Shown here: one piece after another, positions 1-10,430 of the stretch
Layout of the letters: each line of letters begins with the position of its first letter
Numbering within the stretch: position 1 is the first letter of the stretch
Source of the DNA: Litsea cubeba
Taxonomy: Eukaryota; Streptophyta; Magnoliopsida; Laurales; Lauraceae
Assembly: GCA_012931725.1 (NCBI GenBank)
Contig: CM022951.1
Location: forward strand, 31,962,605 to 32,026,604
Length of the DNA: 64,000 bases
Direction: 5' to 3'
Translations under genes and position numbers: made by a program
The notes under the pieces: model-generated
Told to the model about the DNA's origin: nothing
Database searches by the model: none
Seen by the model: only the letters and a program-made list of their open reading frames with translations

Positions 1-554
1 TTTCATGAGGAGAGAAGAGTGATTGGAGAAGAAGGTGCTGCTGTGTGCTGTTGTGCTGCAAGTTTCTATAGCAAGTTGGACGAAAATATGCTCATGAACA
101 TGGTGATTCGTCCATAGATAAGTGTCTCTCTTTTTATGCTTTAAATTTTCAATTTGTAAGGGATTGAGAGAGAGAGATTGTAGAGTGGAAGGGCTGTAGA
201 AAAGTTCCCTACTTTAATTCTGTAGAACATCAAGTTGTTGCTTGGTGTTAGGGGTTTGGTGATCCTATCTGTTGGTGCAGATAAATTGTAAAGGGGGTAG
301 GTGCTTCCTAGATAGTTGGTGCTATCTGAAACTTAAGGGTTGGTGCTCTTTGTCGTTGGTGCGACTAAATAGATTCAGACCTGTTCCGGATCGGTGTTCA
401 GACAGTCTTTGAACCGTGGACGTAGCCTTTTGGGGAACCACGTTAAATCTGGTGTCCTTGTGTGATTTGATTTGCTTTTGTTATTAAATTGGACCTATTT
501 TTAAGGGATCACTGATTCACCCCCCCCCCCCCCCAGTGATCGCGATATCTAACA
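1..554 (+). repeat. Copia family A LTR, 3' part (cut by window edge)
   Basis: This stretch matches the 3' half of the LTRs at 53204-54340 and 59493-60625, and in reverse those at 33303-34474 and 41389-42436. It shares the gttggtgcagataaattgt region, a long C run (about 15 C at 520-534) and the terminal gcgatatctaaca. It ends with CA at 554. No polymerase remains follow; the next 15 bases instead match the last 15 bases of the gypsy 3' LTR at 21561-21575. I therefore read it as a solo LTR (or the end of a copia element extending left of the window) inserted into the 5' LTR of the gypsy element. A gagcg target duplication is predicted but lies outside the window on the left. Confidence 0.88.
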
Positions 555-569
555 GAGCGCGGTCCATCA
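555..569 (+). repeat. Last 15 bp of the gypsy 5' LTR
   Basis: The sequence gagcgcggtccatca is identical to the last 15 bp of the 3' LTR (21561-21575) and is followed three bases later by a primer-binding site. The rest of the 5' LTR was displaced to the left by the copia LTR at 1-554. Confidence 0.85.
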
Positions 570-572
570 AGC

Positions 573-592
573 TGGCACACCCGGTGGGACCC
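573..592 (+). promoter_or_regulatory. Primer-binding site (tRNA) of the gypsy element
   Basis: The bases from 573 begin TGG, complementary to the universal CCA 3' end of a tRNA, and continue cacacccggtgggaccc, three bases after the LTR end. This is the expected minus-strand primer site. I cannot name the priming tRNA without a search. Confidence 0.7.
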
Positions 593-811
593 GTTCATTT
601 GAGAACACGATGCTAGAAATGAAATATTTGCATATCATATCTATTGCTCTATGCTTATACTTCTTTCTTGATTCTTTGGCTACTTTTTGATTGGTGGCCA
701 TGTTGGATTCCGCATCTAAAAAAAATGAGATGAGATTTTATCGAAATTTCTAATTCTTCGAATTTATTTCCACTTTTTCTCTTTTCAGAAAAAAAAAAAA
801 AAAAAATCAGA

Positions 812-1967
812 TTTCTCATTTTGGATTTAAAATTGAGAAACCTTGATCCGTTCCTATCGTTCATCGCGCTTGCAGAAATGTTGACTAAGGTTTTGGGCCA
901 TCGTTTCTCTTCGATGAATTCATTAAAGATCTAAAATTTATATATATATATATTTAAATAAAAAAACACAAAAAAATCAGATTTCTCATTTTGGATTCAA
1001 AATTGAGAAACCTTGATCCATTCCTATCGTTCATCGCGCTTGCAGAAATGTTGAGCCTGTTCGACTAAGGTTTTGGGCCATCGTTTCTCTTCGATGAATT
1101 CATTAAAGATCTAAAAAATATATATATATAAATAAATAAAAACAAAAAATCAAGTTTCTCATTTTGGATTCAAAATTGAGAAACCTTGATCCGTTCCTAT
1201 CGTTCATCGCGCTTGCAGAAATGTTGAGCCTGTTCGACTAAGGTTTTGGGCCATCGTTTCTCTTCGATGAATTCATTAAAGATCTAAATATATATATATA
1301 AATAAATAAAAACAAAAAATCAGATTTCTCATTTTGGATTCAAAATTGAGAAACCTTGATCAGTTCCTATCGTTCATCGCGCTTGCAGAAATGTTGAGCC
1401 TGTTCGACTAAGGTTTTGGGCCATCGTTTCTCTTCGATGAATTCATTAAAGATCTAAAAAAAATATTTATATATATAAATAAAAAAAACAAAAAATCAGA
1501 TTTCTCATTTTGGATTCAAAATTGAGAAACCTTGATCCGTTCCTATCGTTCATCGCGCTTGCAGAAATGTTGAGCCTGTTCGACTAAGGTTTTGGGCCAT
1601 CGTTTCTCTTCGATGAATTCATTAAAGATCTAAATATATATATATATATAAATTAAAAAGAAACAAAAATCAGATTTCTCATTTTGGATTCAAAATTGAG
1701 AAACCTTGATCCGTTCCTATCGTTCATCGCGCTTGCAGAAATGTTGAGCCTGTTCGACTAAGGTTTTGGGCCATCGTTTCTCTTCGATGAATTCATTAAA
1801 GATCTAAAAAAATATATATATAAATAAAAAAAATCAGATTTCTCATTCTGGATTCAAAATTGAGAAACCTTGATCCGTTCCTATCGTTCATCGCGCTTGC
1901 AGAAATGTTGAGCCTGTTCGACTAAGGTTTTCGGCCATCGTTTCTCTTCGATGAGTTCATTAAAGAT
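812..1967 (+). repeat. 5'-leader tandem repeat, seven ~170-bp units
   Basis: Seven head-to-tail units start at about 812, 982, 1155, 1325, 1501, 1675 and 1839 (spacing 164-176 bp). Each begins tttctcattttggatt, carries a conserved core around gcgcttgcagaaatgttgag, and ends cttcgatgaattcattaaag followed by a variable A/TA-rich tail. Length variation is almost wholly in the (TA)n/A tail. A degenerate half-unit lies upstream (about 700-800). Tandem repeats in untranslated regions are known for Tat/Ogre elements and can seed satellite DNA. No open frame runs through them. Confidence 0.93.
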
Positions 1968-2384
1968 AAAAAAAAAATATAAAAAAAAAAACAAAAAAAA
2001 AGACATAGACAACTAAGGTTAAACCAACTGTGTTCTTTGATCATGGTTGATTCAAGAAAAGCCTTGTCTAGAGTGTGGAGACAGCTTGACTGTTCTAGGC
2101 AAGGGTCCTCCAAACGGGTTCATTAAGTAATCCTACCCTTACCTGGGGGCAATTCTATCAATCAAGATTTCATAAGACTGGGTTAGGAGGCCTATGTGTA
2201 CTCTCTCGTCTTTTAAATAAATTTTTATTTTAAAAAATAAAATTTTTAAAAATAAAAATTTTAAAATAAAAAATAAAAAGAATTTCACAAAAAAAATCTT
2301 TAAAAAAAATAAAAAAAATAAAAAAAAAGATTTTAAAAAAAAAATATTCAAAAAAAAATCTTCAAAAAAAAAAAAAAAAACCTT
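1968..2384. other. A-rich leader stretch, no gene seen
   Basis: This stretch is dominated by A runs and short AT blocks (2210-2380), with one unique segment (2005-2200). The minus-strand frames over it are low-complexity K/F/L and are not supported as genes. Confidence 0.7.
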
Positions 2385-2662
2385 CCGTCATTTTGGGTTT
2401 AGATTGGAAAAATCTTGGTAATATCTTTTCTGAGCACTAGCGCTCGCGGAAATCGCTGAGCCCGTGTTCAGATTGGAGTGCCTTTTGCTCTCTTTGATGA
2501 ACCCGATATTGGCCTTTAAAAAAAAAACTCGTCATTTTTGGATTTAGATCCGAGAAATTATGGTTCATTTCTTTCTGAGCACTGGCGCTCGCGGAAATCG
2601 CTGAGCCCGTGTTCAGATCGGAATACCATCTGCTCTCTTTGATGAATCAAATCTTGACCTTT
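2385..2662 (+). repeat. Two diverged ~145-bp leader repeats
   Basis: Two units begin at about 2385 and 2529 (145 bp apart). They share cgtcattttgg, gcgctcgcggaaatcgctga and ctctttgatgaa. They are recognisably related to the 170-bp units upstream (same order: cattttggatt, then gcgctYgcRgaaat, then gagcc, then ctctttcgatgaa-like), so the leader carries two subfamilies of one repeat. Confidence 0.85.
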
Positions 2663-3054
2663 CAAAACAGAGAATCTCATCTCATCGATGCGGTCTCAAA
2701 ACATTTGTGTCTAGCGGTACTAGTACGCCCTTTCAGGGTCTACTGTATTGCGACCGGCACATTTGTAACTCCAACTTTATATTCTTCTTACCTCGAGCAA
2801 GCTCTGCTTCTCGATAAGTCGAGTTTAAGTTCACAATTGCTTATAGCAGTCATTGGGACGCTCATTCTGGGCTTACCATATCTGCGATCAGAACAATTGT
2901 ACCCTTTATGGCATTTTGCCTTCCTCATATTGCTTGGGTCATCTCCCTCGAGCAATTTGAAAAGACGAAACCATAGAACTTCCCATTTATGATCATTGTT
3001 CTTGTGATTACTAATGGATGTGGTCTTGTTTCAGAAACTTTTCGAAAACTAACA
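2663..3054 (+). other. End of leader, possible 3' splice site before gag
   Basis: A frame of 127 codons (2609-2992) crosses this stretch and the repeat unit before it. It resembles no family and is probably chance. A pyrimidine-rich run ending tcttgtttcag at 3024-3034 lies 20 bp before the ATG at 3055 and looks like a splice acceptor. Splicing of leader sequence is known for Ogre-type elements, but here it is only suggested. Confidence 0.35.
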
Positions 3055-4080
3055 ATGGCAGCTTCACTAACTATTACTTTCGATGAAAGCAAGCACCAAG
3101 TCATGCTTCAACAGAAGCAAACTACGTGCACCTACAAGCGCCCCATCAGCTGCCGAAGCGTCAACTCCCTCGGCAACTCTCTAAGCTCCGGGTCGACCTC
3201 GACTCCCCAGACTATCATCTTTGGGACGCTGGGACCATTCCCACTTCCCGAGGAACAAGCTGCTCCTTCCAAGAAGCAGAAACTCGCCTCTCAACGTGTC
3301 ACTACCGTGACACCAAAGGCGAGCACCAGAAGGCCCGAAGCCCGTGGCAGCCCCACGAAGCCTCGACCAGCAAACGACCAGGTCTATCCCAAGACTTGGT
3401 CCCCAAGACCTTCACCAAAACAGAGAAGGTCCCAAACATCCACTAAGCCAGCATTCCTGGCCCCACTCAAGGAGAACCAGTTCTACCCTCTTGCTTACAT
3501 GAAAGAGGAGAGACCCATCTCCAACCTGACTTCCAAGTCATCCCAGTATGAGCCGGCTTGTTCCTACAAGCACAAAATCAGATCATGCATCACAAGGCCT
3601 CTGCAAGCACCTGCTAAGGCCTACAAACCCGTAGTTCGACCCTTCATCTCTACAGGGGCCGAACTCCAAAAATTCAAAGCTTCACTGCAACAGACGAAGG
3701 ACAGGGTTCGCATCTTATCCTTGCCCAGCTGCAAAGAAGACAGGCTCGGCTGCTGCGCCCGAGGGAGCACATCCTTCATCGTCAAAGCCCAGCCAGAGCT
3801 GACCGAAGCTCAAATTGCTCGTCGCATATGCCGCCGCGCGTCGTATAGACAAAAGAGACTAGAAAAGCAAAGGACCCAGCCTCCTACACTTCAAGTCTCT
3901 CCCAAATGGGTCGAAAAAGATAGACCCAACCAAGTTGCTGCCGTCCATATGGTTGGAAAAACCAGAAGGCGCCAAAAGTCAGCAACAAAAATCCATGTCC
4001 GACGTCCGATGACCCGCAGCGTCTCCAGGACAAGAAGATATTCAGAAGAATCCCCTGGTCCTTCAAGCAAAGGACGGTAG
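3055..4080 (+). pseudogene. N-terminal extension of gag (unrecognised, basic)
   Basis: The frame is open further upstream (from 2989), but the ATG at 3055 has the better context and begins MAASLTITFDESK. It encodes about 341 residues rich in Lys, Arg, Ser, Thr, Pro and Gln, with no domain I recognise and several basic patches (for example RRICRRASYRQKRLEKQR near 3810-3870). The TAG at 4078-4080 is in the same frame as the gag start at 4114, and the intervening codons are an open Ser-rich linker. The simplest reading is one Gag polyprotein with a long basic N-terminal extension, now cut by a nonsense codon. An independent upstream ORF, as in Ogre elements, is the alternative. Confidence 0.55.
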
Positions 4081-4113
4081 AGTGATCCTTCCTCAAGCTC
4101 TTCTTCAAAAAGA

Positions 4114-5945
4114 ATGAGCCCCAGCTCAGTCACCAGGATAGTTTCTTCGTTCGAATCACGAAGGATGAACGTCTTGGCTACAAATTCTGAGCCACCACCC
4201 CGCAATCCACCTCAAGACGATGCGATCACCCGCATCCAGCAGTTGGAACAAGGCCAACAGAGGATTGAAACTCTGATGGAAAACCTTCTCCTTGCCTTCC
4301 AAAATCAGGCGAATAATGAGCCTCCTCTGAATCATCAAGACGATGAGGTAAATGGAGAAGAAAATGAGTCACGCGCCCTCACCAGAAAGGACGTAGACAG
4401 TATCCTCGCCAAAGCAAAAGAAGAGGATATACTCAAGGAGCATGGGATCAAGCCACCATATCCCTTATGGATGGACTCGGTCCCGTTCCCCACCAAATTC
4501 AAGCATCCTACTCTCCAAACATATACGGGGAAAGGATCAGCCAGACAACACGTCATCCACTTCAAGATCCTGACGGGAGCTATCGCGGATCAAGATGCAC
4601 TCAAGATCCGCCTCTTTGCAAGTACCCTAAAAGGTACGGCCTTCGATTGGTACTCCACTCTGCCGGAGGACTCCATCCAAAACTGGGCCATGCTAGAGAC
4701 ACGCTTCCTGACTCACTTCAAAGGTGAGGATCATCCCGCTACTATGGCTCAGCATGCAGCCTAAAACAGGGGGAGAATGAATCAACATATGACTTCATTC
4801 ACAAGTGGAAAGCAATGGCATACAAATGCTCTGATGTATTGCCACAAGCATCGCTAGTCGACATCTGCCGAAACAACATGAGAGCCAGAATCCACTCCAT
4901 GATCATCGGCAACAAATCAAAAAACCTGGGAGAACTCCTAGAAGCTTCCATGGAAGCTGAAACGGTGATTAAAGACCTCAACAGTCAGAAATCATCAAGA
5001 AAAGAGTCAACCGCCATTGCAACCTCTAAACCAAAGAATAAAGAGGTCCTCAATGTGCAGACCAAGTCAGTTCCTCAGCTACCAAAGAAAGCTGAAAACA
5101 AAGCTGTGGGTAAGAGACCTAAACTCTCAGATGCCTTCAAAGAACGAGTAGAGAAGAAATACCCGTTTGATGAAGATGTTGATGAAATCTTCGGGGCTCT
5201 TGTGGCAAACGGCAAGCTCACCTTGCCTGAACCAAAAAGACCGGGTGATGTTGGCAAAACCAACGATCCTCGGTACTGTCCATACCACCAGATGATCTCA
5301 CATCCTCTCAATCAATGCTTTGTTGTGAGGGAGAAAATAGATGAGATGTGGAAAAACGGAGTCATCACCTTTGACAAAAACTATGGGTCTGCCTTCGTCA
5401 ACATGGTGACATGTGGACAAACATCAAAATCACCGAAGAAGAAGATCACTACTTCCTTCAAGTTGATAAACTCAGTCCAAGCGTCCGAGGAACTGGCTCC
5501 TTACCCGACACCAGACGGACAACCCATATGGGTACATCCCGATCTCTTGGAAGATGAAAATTGGGAGGTCGTGAAAACAAAGCCTACAGCTCAACAGCGA
5601 AGGCAGGCTAGGAAGCATCTCCTCATGCTCAAACGGCAAGAGAAGACCCAGCCAAAACAAGAAGTCAAAGAAAAGGCAGAGGCTTCCTCTACGGCTTCAC
5701 TGGAGGCAACAAAAACATCCCTTCCAGAGACTTCAAAGGGGGTAAGAAAATTCACTCTCAGTGTTTTCATGCCACCTCAATTCAAAGAAGCCACGCAGGA
5801 GGCATCATACTCTTACTATTCGGTAGTTGGATTCTCCATTGATGGATACGAGTCCAGCGACACCGATGATGGATTCGAGTCCAACTACACAGATGAGTGC
5901 GAGGAGTCCCTTGAAATAGGAGAATATCTCTCTGATGAAGAATAG
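4114..5945 (+). pseudogene. gag: Gag of the Tat-like gypsy element (frameshifted)
   Basis: Structural protein that packages the element RNA. The N-terminal part (4114-4760) has a coiled-coil-like stretch (ITRIQQLEQGQQRIETLMEN) and the retrotransposon-gag core with PFPTKFKHPTLQTYTG and LKGTAFDWYSTLP. At about 4750-4758 one net base is lost or gained: frame 1 runs into a stop at 4762 while frame 3 continues the same domain (LKQGENESTYDFIHKWK). The second part (to 5945) has a C-x2-H...H-x4-C motif (CPYHQMISHPLNQC) near 5276-5318 in place of a CCHC knuckle, typical of Tat Gag, then an acidic tail. The TAG at 5943-5945 is an in-frame nonsense codon, since the frame continues downstream. Not functional as it stands. 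Confidence 0.85.
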
Positions 5946-6770
5946 GTTCCTAAGTCTCATCTTATGCCAGTAATCTGGTATAACCCTCTACAGCCACAAG
6001 GATCCTGGTCTGATGATGAAGAAGACCAAGAGGCTGTACAAGAAGATGCTGCTAACCCAGCACCTCTCATTGCTCCAATGGAAATCAATCGTGTTGAGCC
6101 ACAAAGAGTTGATGAAGAAGAAGATTTAGCTCCCATGCCTGATCTTGAAGAATATGCAAGGATCTTGCAGCGTCTCGCTCTAGAACAAGAGCAAGAACGC
6201 GTCAACGAGCCTCCTCGCAATCCAGAGCCTGAAGTCCCTGAAGACCATCAGGTACATCCTCCCTTAACTCCTGAAAATGGAGAAAATTGCTGGATAGACG
6301 ATCCTCTTACATCCGAGGATGAGTCTGACTCCGATTAGGCAACGTCTCCCGTCAGCACTGAGGATGGCAACTCCGCTGCTGGTACATCCTCAGCAAATGA
6401 AAAACGACAGCCTCTTGATCCTGAAGACAATCTTCCAAACGAAGACCCTTCTCAAGAAGCTCTCGAAGTTGGTAGAGGCACCCGCTCTGGCCGGGACTAC
6501 CACAAAAATTACAACCAATCTTCCTTTACATATGTAAATCCTTCGGGAAAAGATGTTTAAAGCGCCCCTAGTGGCAACAATGATGAACATGCAGGTCCTA
6601 AGGAGGCTTTCAAGTATGACTTGATTGAACACTTCAAGCACATACCTGCACATCTGCACATCCTAGATTTGTTGCGAATGTCTCCGCACACTCGTGATAA
6701 TCTCATCTCAGAATTACAAAAGCTGAATGAGGATGTCGACAAACATGCCCCGTAAGTCCTCCAAATTGAA
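5946..6770 (+). pseudogene. Gag-protease linker region with three in-frame stops
   Basis: Frame 3 continues from gag. It is acidic and Pro/Glu-rich (5964-6338), then has stops at 6336-6338 (TAG), 6558-6560 (TAA) and 6753-6755 (TAA). Between the last two stops lies a helix-rich block (YDLIEHFKHIPAHLHILDLL, then MSPHTRDNLISELQ) that I recognise as the conserved segment just before the protease in Tat polyproteins. The frame stays constant across all three stops, so point changes rather than indels broke it. All three can be derived from CAG or CAA by a single C-to-T change. Confidence 0.7.
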
Positions 6771-7273
6771 ATGGATTACCGGGTCAAAAACTCAGAAGCC
6801 TCCTCAAAGGGAGAAAAGAATAAAACTGAGGGATCATGCATTGAATGCCTCTCGGTTAAACAAGCAGCCAGTGCAACCATCGCCTTCACAAAGGACGACC
6901 TCCTACTTGGCGAAACCAGGCACAACCGACCCCTGTACTTCACAGGGTACATCAAGGAAATGCCTATGCACAGAGTTCAGATCGACCCAGGTTCTGCACT
7001 CAACCTCATCTCCACATCGGCTCTCGAAGAGTTGGGCATCCCACCCAGCAAGCTGAGCCACACATCTGTATCTATCTTTGGATACGATGGGAGTACTCAA
7101 AGGCCCGTCGGCAAAATCAGATTCAAGTTGCAAATCGGTGATCTTATTTCTGAGGTCACAGTGTATGCAACCCTTCATGCTACAACATCCTTCTCGGACG
7201 CCCTTGGATCCACGAGAATGGTGTTGTCCCTTCAACTCTACATCAATGCATCAAGTTTGTTGGCGACGACGGC
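6771..7273 (+). pseudogene. pro: Retropepsin-type protease domain
   Basis: Aspartic protease that matures the polyprotein. The active-site segment reads HRVQIDPGSALNLIS (near 6970-7015), that is D-P-G-S where the family usually has D-T/S-G-S or D-G-G-S; the catalytic Asp is present. The second conserved block, LLGRPWIHENGVVPSTLHQC, is read only in frame 2, so a frameshift lies at about 7185-7190. Upstream frame 3 then ends at 7275 with an unrelated tail. This is one retropepsin broken by one indel. Confidence 0.8.
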
Positions 7274-8623
7274 ATGATACATCGAGTCTTTGCAGACAGA
7301 AAACCCTTCAAAGGTAAAGAAGTCCACTTCGAAGACTCACAGATGTATGAAGGTGAAAAAGAAGAAGAGGATAAGCACACAGCATCCTTTGCCGAAAATC
7401 TCCAGAAAGATAAAGGCAAAGCTCCTCAACAATCACTGGAAGAAAACAAACCATCCGGTAAATCCGAAGAGAGCATTCAACCTCCCTTCATCATCTCCCT
7501 CAAACCTTCAAAGACTTTGGTCATCACAACTAAAGTGAAGAGGGCAAAGCAAAAGCCTGGGGGCAAATTTGTTGTCTCTTTCGTGTCTATCATGCAAGAC
7601 ACGGATTCGGATTCAGAGCCAGAAGACGACACATTGTCAAGCCAAGCTGACACTCAGCAAGTTCAGCCTGCTCTCACTCCAATGGAGACAACTTCTGACA
7701 GAGAAGATCCTACGTCAACTTCCTTCATTGTTCCAGCAACTTCAGCAAAGGAAAAGCCGATCTTCTTCCATAGATCGGATGCTTCTTCATCAAACTCTAT
7801 GCTTGAACCTTTCCAAAATAAAGGTATGCCTCAACTATCCTTATATAGTTCTGTGGCACAAGTTATTATGAAGAAAATGGGCTATGACGCTCAAAACCCA
7901 GTCGGTTTGGGAAAAGGAAGTGGTATTCTCACGCCATTAGGGCCCGTCTTGACCAAAAGCCAGCTGGAAGATTGGAGACTCTACGGCTACGTAGAAAAGT
8001 CTTCACACGGGTTAGGGTATGATCCCGACACTCCCCTGAGACAGTTGACACAAAGGCTTAAAAGTCGACTTACTGACCAAGCCTCAACATCTCAATTCCA
8101 TGAAGACATCGATCTCCCTGGATATCTCTTTGATGAGTCACCTGACAAAGATCCAAGAAGCTCATCCAATTGGCACAATTTCTCTGAAAATGAAGAGGAG
8201 TTGTCCGATGGCACAGACGTGTGGTCTTCTGACCCAGAAAGACCCTCATCTCCAAAAGAAGTAGCATACTTCAACCCGGTTTCAACAGGCGATTGGGATC
8301 ATCTCATAGCAAGCCTTGGGAAAATTACCGATCAAGAAGACCCGTGGAAAGGAACAAAACCTTGGTCTGGAAATGCCCTTAAAACCCCAGAAGGTTTCAT
8401 TGAGCTGGAAGCCTCCAAAAATATTGTGGAGGAACCACCTTCGAACCTTCCAACAGAAGATCATGTTCAAAAGATAGACTTGGGAACACCAGATAACCCA
8501 CGTCTTGTATTCATAAGCAAGAATATAAAGGATGATGAGTTACCCGAGTATGTCGCCTTTCTTTGTGAGTTCGTTGATTGCTTTGCATGGTCTTACGCTG
8601 AAATGCCTAGCTTAGACCCCTAA
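7274..8623 (+). pseudogene. Protease-RT linker with G-patch-like motif
   Basis: Open in frame 2 from about 7190, this carries an acidic, Ser/Glu-rich spacer. At about 7855-7960 a G-patch-like segment follows (VIMKKMGYDAQNPVGLGKGS, then GILTPLG). G-patches are RNA-binding modules, and similar glycine-rich motifs occur at this place in some gypsy polyproteins. The last 45 codons (RLVFISKNI... CFAWSYAEMPSLDP) are the conserved lead-in to the RT. The TAA at 8621-8623 interrupts that lead-in (DP-stop-IAVHKRN), and the frame continues unchanged into the RT. Confidence 0.65.
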
Positions 8624-9436
8624 ATAGCGGTTCACAAACGCAATCTTCAAGAAGACATCAAGCCTGTCAAGCAAGGCCAAAGAAGATTTCGTCTAGATGT
8701 GATGGATAAAATTGAACAAGAAGTTCAAAAACTCAAAAGCGTCGGCTTCATCCGTGAGGAACATCCTGAATGGTTGGCCAACATTGTCCCCGTGACAAAG
8801 AAAAACAGGCAGATCAGGGTCTGTATTGACTACAGAGACCTGAATGGCGCATGCCCAAAAGATGAATTTCCGCTCCCCATACCAGAGGTAATGATTGATA
8901 ATACCTGTGGATTCGAGCGAATGACATTCATGGATGGTTTCTCTGGCTACAATCAGATAAAGATGCAACCTGAAGATGAAACACATACATCTTTTCGAAC
9001 CCCATTTGGCGTGTATTGTTACACTGTCATGCCATTTGGTCTGAAAAATGCTGGTGCCACATATCAGAGGGCTATGATGGAAATATTCCAAGATATGCAG
9101 TACAAGACGGTTGAATGTTACGTTGATGACCTCGCTGTCAAAAGCAAAAGAAAAGAAGATCATCTCGAAGACCTTCGAGAAGTCTTCCTCCGGCTTCGCA
9201 AACACAAACTGCGAATGAATCCTTTGAAATGCTTCTTCGGCGTCTCGTCGGGTAAGTTCCTTGGATTCTTAGTTCGGAAAGCTGGAATAGAGCTTGACCC
9301 TATAAAAGTCAAAGCAATTCTAGAAATGCCCTCTCCAAGAACCTTGAGAGAACTCAAAGGGCTTCAAGGGAGATTGGCTACATCAGACGGTTCATCTCCA
9401 ATCTTTCGGGGAAATGCCGTCCATTCTCCCGGTTGA
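8624..9436 (+). pseudogene. Reverse transcriptase of the gypsy element
   Basis: RNA-dependent DNA polymerase. Motifs are seen in order: FIREEHPEWLANIVPVTKKN, then the RICIDYRDLN-like segment (VCIDYRDLNGACPKDEFPLP), the catalytic-Asp segment MTFMDGFSGYNQI, FRTPFGVYCYTVMPFGLKNA, and the YVDD box (ECYVDDLAVKS, about 9113-9145). All three catalytic Asp residues are present. The connection region shifts frame at about 9368-9375: frame 2 ends at 9436, while frame 1 continues with IGYIRRFISNLSGKCRPFSR. The nonsense codon at 8621 lies just upstream. Confidence 0.9.
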
Positions 9437-10010
9437 TGAAAAAAGGTGTAAACTTTGTCTGGGATGCTGACTGTGAAGCTGCTTTCCAAGACATCAAGTC
9501 ATACCTGACAAAACCTCCAGTGTTAGCTGCTCCTACCACTGGAAAACCATTCATCTTGTACACAAGAGCCCTTGATCACTCTTTGGGAGCTCTGCTTGCT
9601 CAAGAAAATGATCAAAGAAAAAAAGCTGCTCTATATTACCTCAGCCGCATGCTAGTAGGTGCGGAGCATCGCTACTCTCCAGTCAAAAAAAAAATGTCTT
9701 GCAGTGATGTTCGCCGTACAAAAGCTGCGTCAGTACTTGCTTTCCAACACAGTATACCTGGTCTCGAGAGTCAACCTCTTGAAGGTCCTTGTCACAAAGG
9801 CAGGTTCTCTCAATGCTCGACTGGCAAAATGGTCCATCCTTCTGTCACAATTTGATATTAGGTATGTACCACAAAAGGCAATCAAAGGGCAAGCTCTAGC
9901 GGACTTCCTCGCAGAGCATCCATTGCCTAAAGATTCTCCACTCAGAGATGATCTCCCAGACGAACCAGTCTATAATGTGGAGACTTTCTCGCAAAATGCT
10001 TCCTGGGACA
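9437..10010 (+). pseudogene. RNase H (RT-linked) domain
   Basis: Degrades the RNA strand of the RNA:DNA hybrid. It begins with the RT thumb/connection (FVWDADCEAAFQDIKSYLTK) and continues through the RNase H region PFILYTRALDHSLGALLAQE to ALADFLAEHP. A run of nine A at 9686-9694 marks a frameshift: frame 1 reads VKKKMSCSDV, frame 2 reads VKKKCLAVMFAVQKLRQYL, which is the family-like continuation. Homopolymer slippage, in the genome or in sequencing, is the likely cause. Confidence 0.8.
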
Positions 10011-10430
10011 TGTACTTTGACGGTGCAACCAGGACAAATGAAAAAAAGACAGCTGATCTCAGGAGTTGGCATCCTCTTTGTTAGCCCCGACAAATACATG
10101 ATTCCACACGCTTTCTCGCTACTGGAACCATGCACAAACAATGCAGCTGAATATCAAGCTCTGATCCTAGGATTGGAACTCGCCATCGAATCCGGTATCA
10201 CCATGCTGGAAGTCTTTGGAGACTCTCAACTGATCGTCAACCAGGTGAATCAGAAGAAGTCAGGAAGCCAGATTTGCTGCCTTACAACAACAAGGCAGAA
10301 TCACTTCTGCAAAAGTTTGACATCTGTCACATCACCCACATTCGTAGAGGTGAAAACATACGTGCAAATGCCCTAGCTGGACTTGCCGTATCCATGGCAA
10401 TCCAGGAAGGGGAAAACATGCAAATCACAG
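10000..10430 (+). pseudogene. Second (archaeal-type) RNase H domain
   Basis: A further RNase H domain follows the RT-linked one, the dual arrangement characteristic of the Tat lineage. Catalytic segments are visible: the first Asp in MYFDGATR, the Glu in NNAAEYQALILGLELA, the Asp in EVFGDSQLIVNQV, and RRGENIRANALAGLA, where the final catalytic Asp position holds Asn (family usually has a D-x-L here). Two frameshifts split it, at about 10040-10065 (another A run) and about 10255. It cannot be translated as one piece. Confidence 0.75.

Noticed and set aside
655..864. Minus-strand frame of 69 codons
   Set aside because: Runs through A/T homopolymers and a leader repeat; low-complexity F/K content, no family.
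812..1967. Regular repeats considered as a CRISPR array
   Set aside because: Units are ~170 bp with no short repeat/unique spacer pattern, and the context is plant.
1922..2351. Two minus-strand frames rich in Phe and Leu
   Set aside because: Produced by A runs on the + strand; no start context and no domain.
2609..2992. 127-codon plus frame before gag
   Set aside because: Begins inside a leader repeat, no recognisable domain, and overlaps the next frame by 4 bases without a coding signature.
8693..9205. 170-codon minus-strand frame under the RT
   Set aside because: Shadow of the strongly supported RT on the plus strand.
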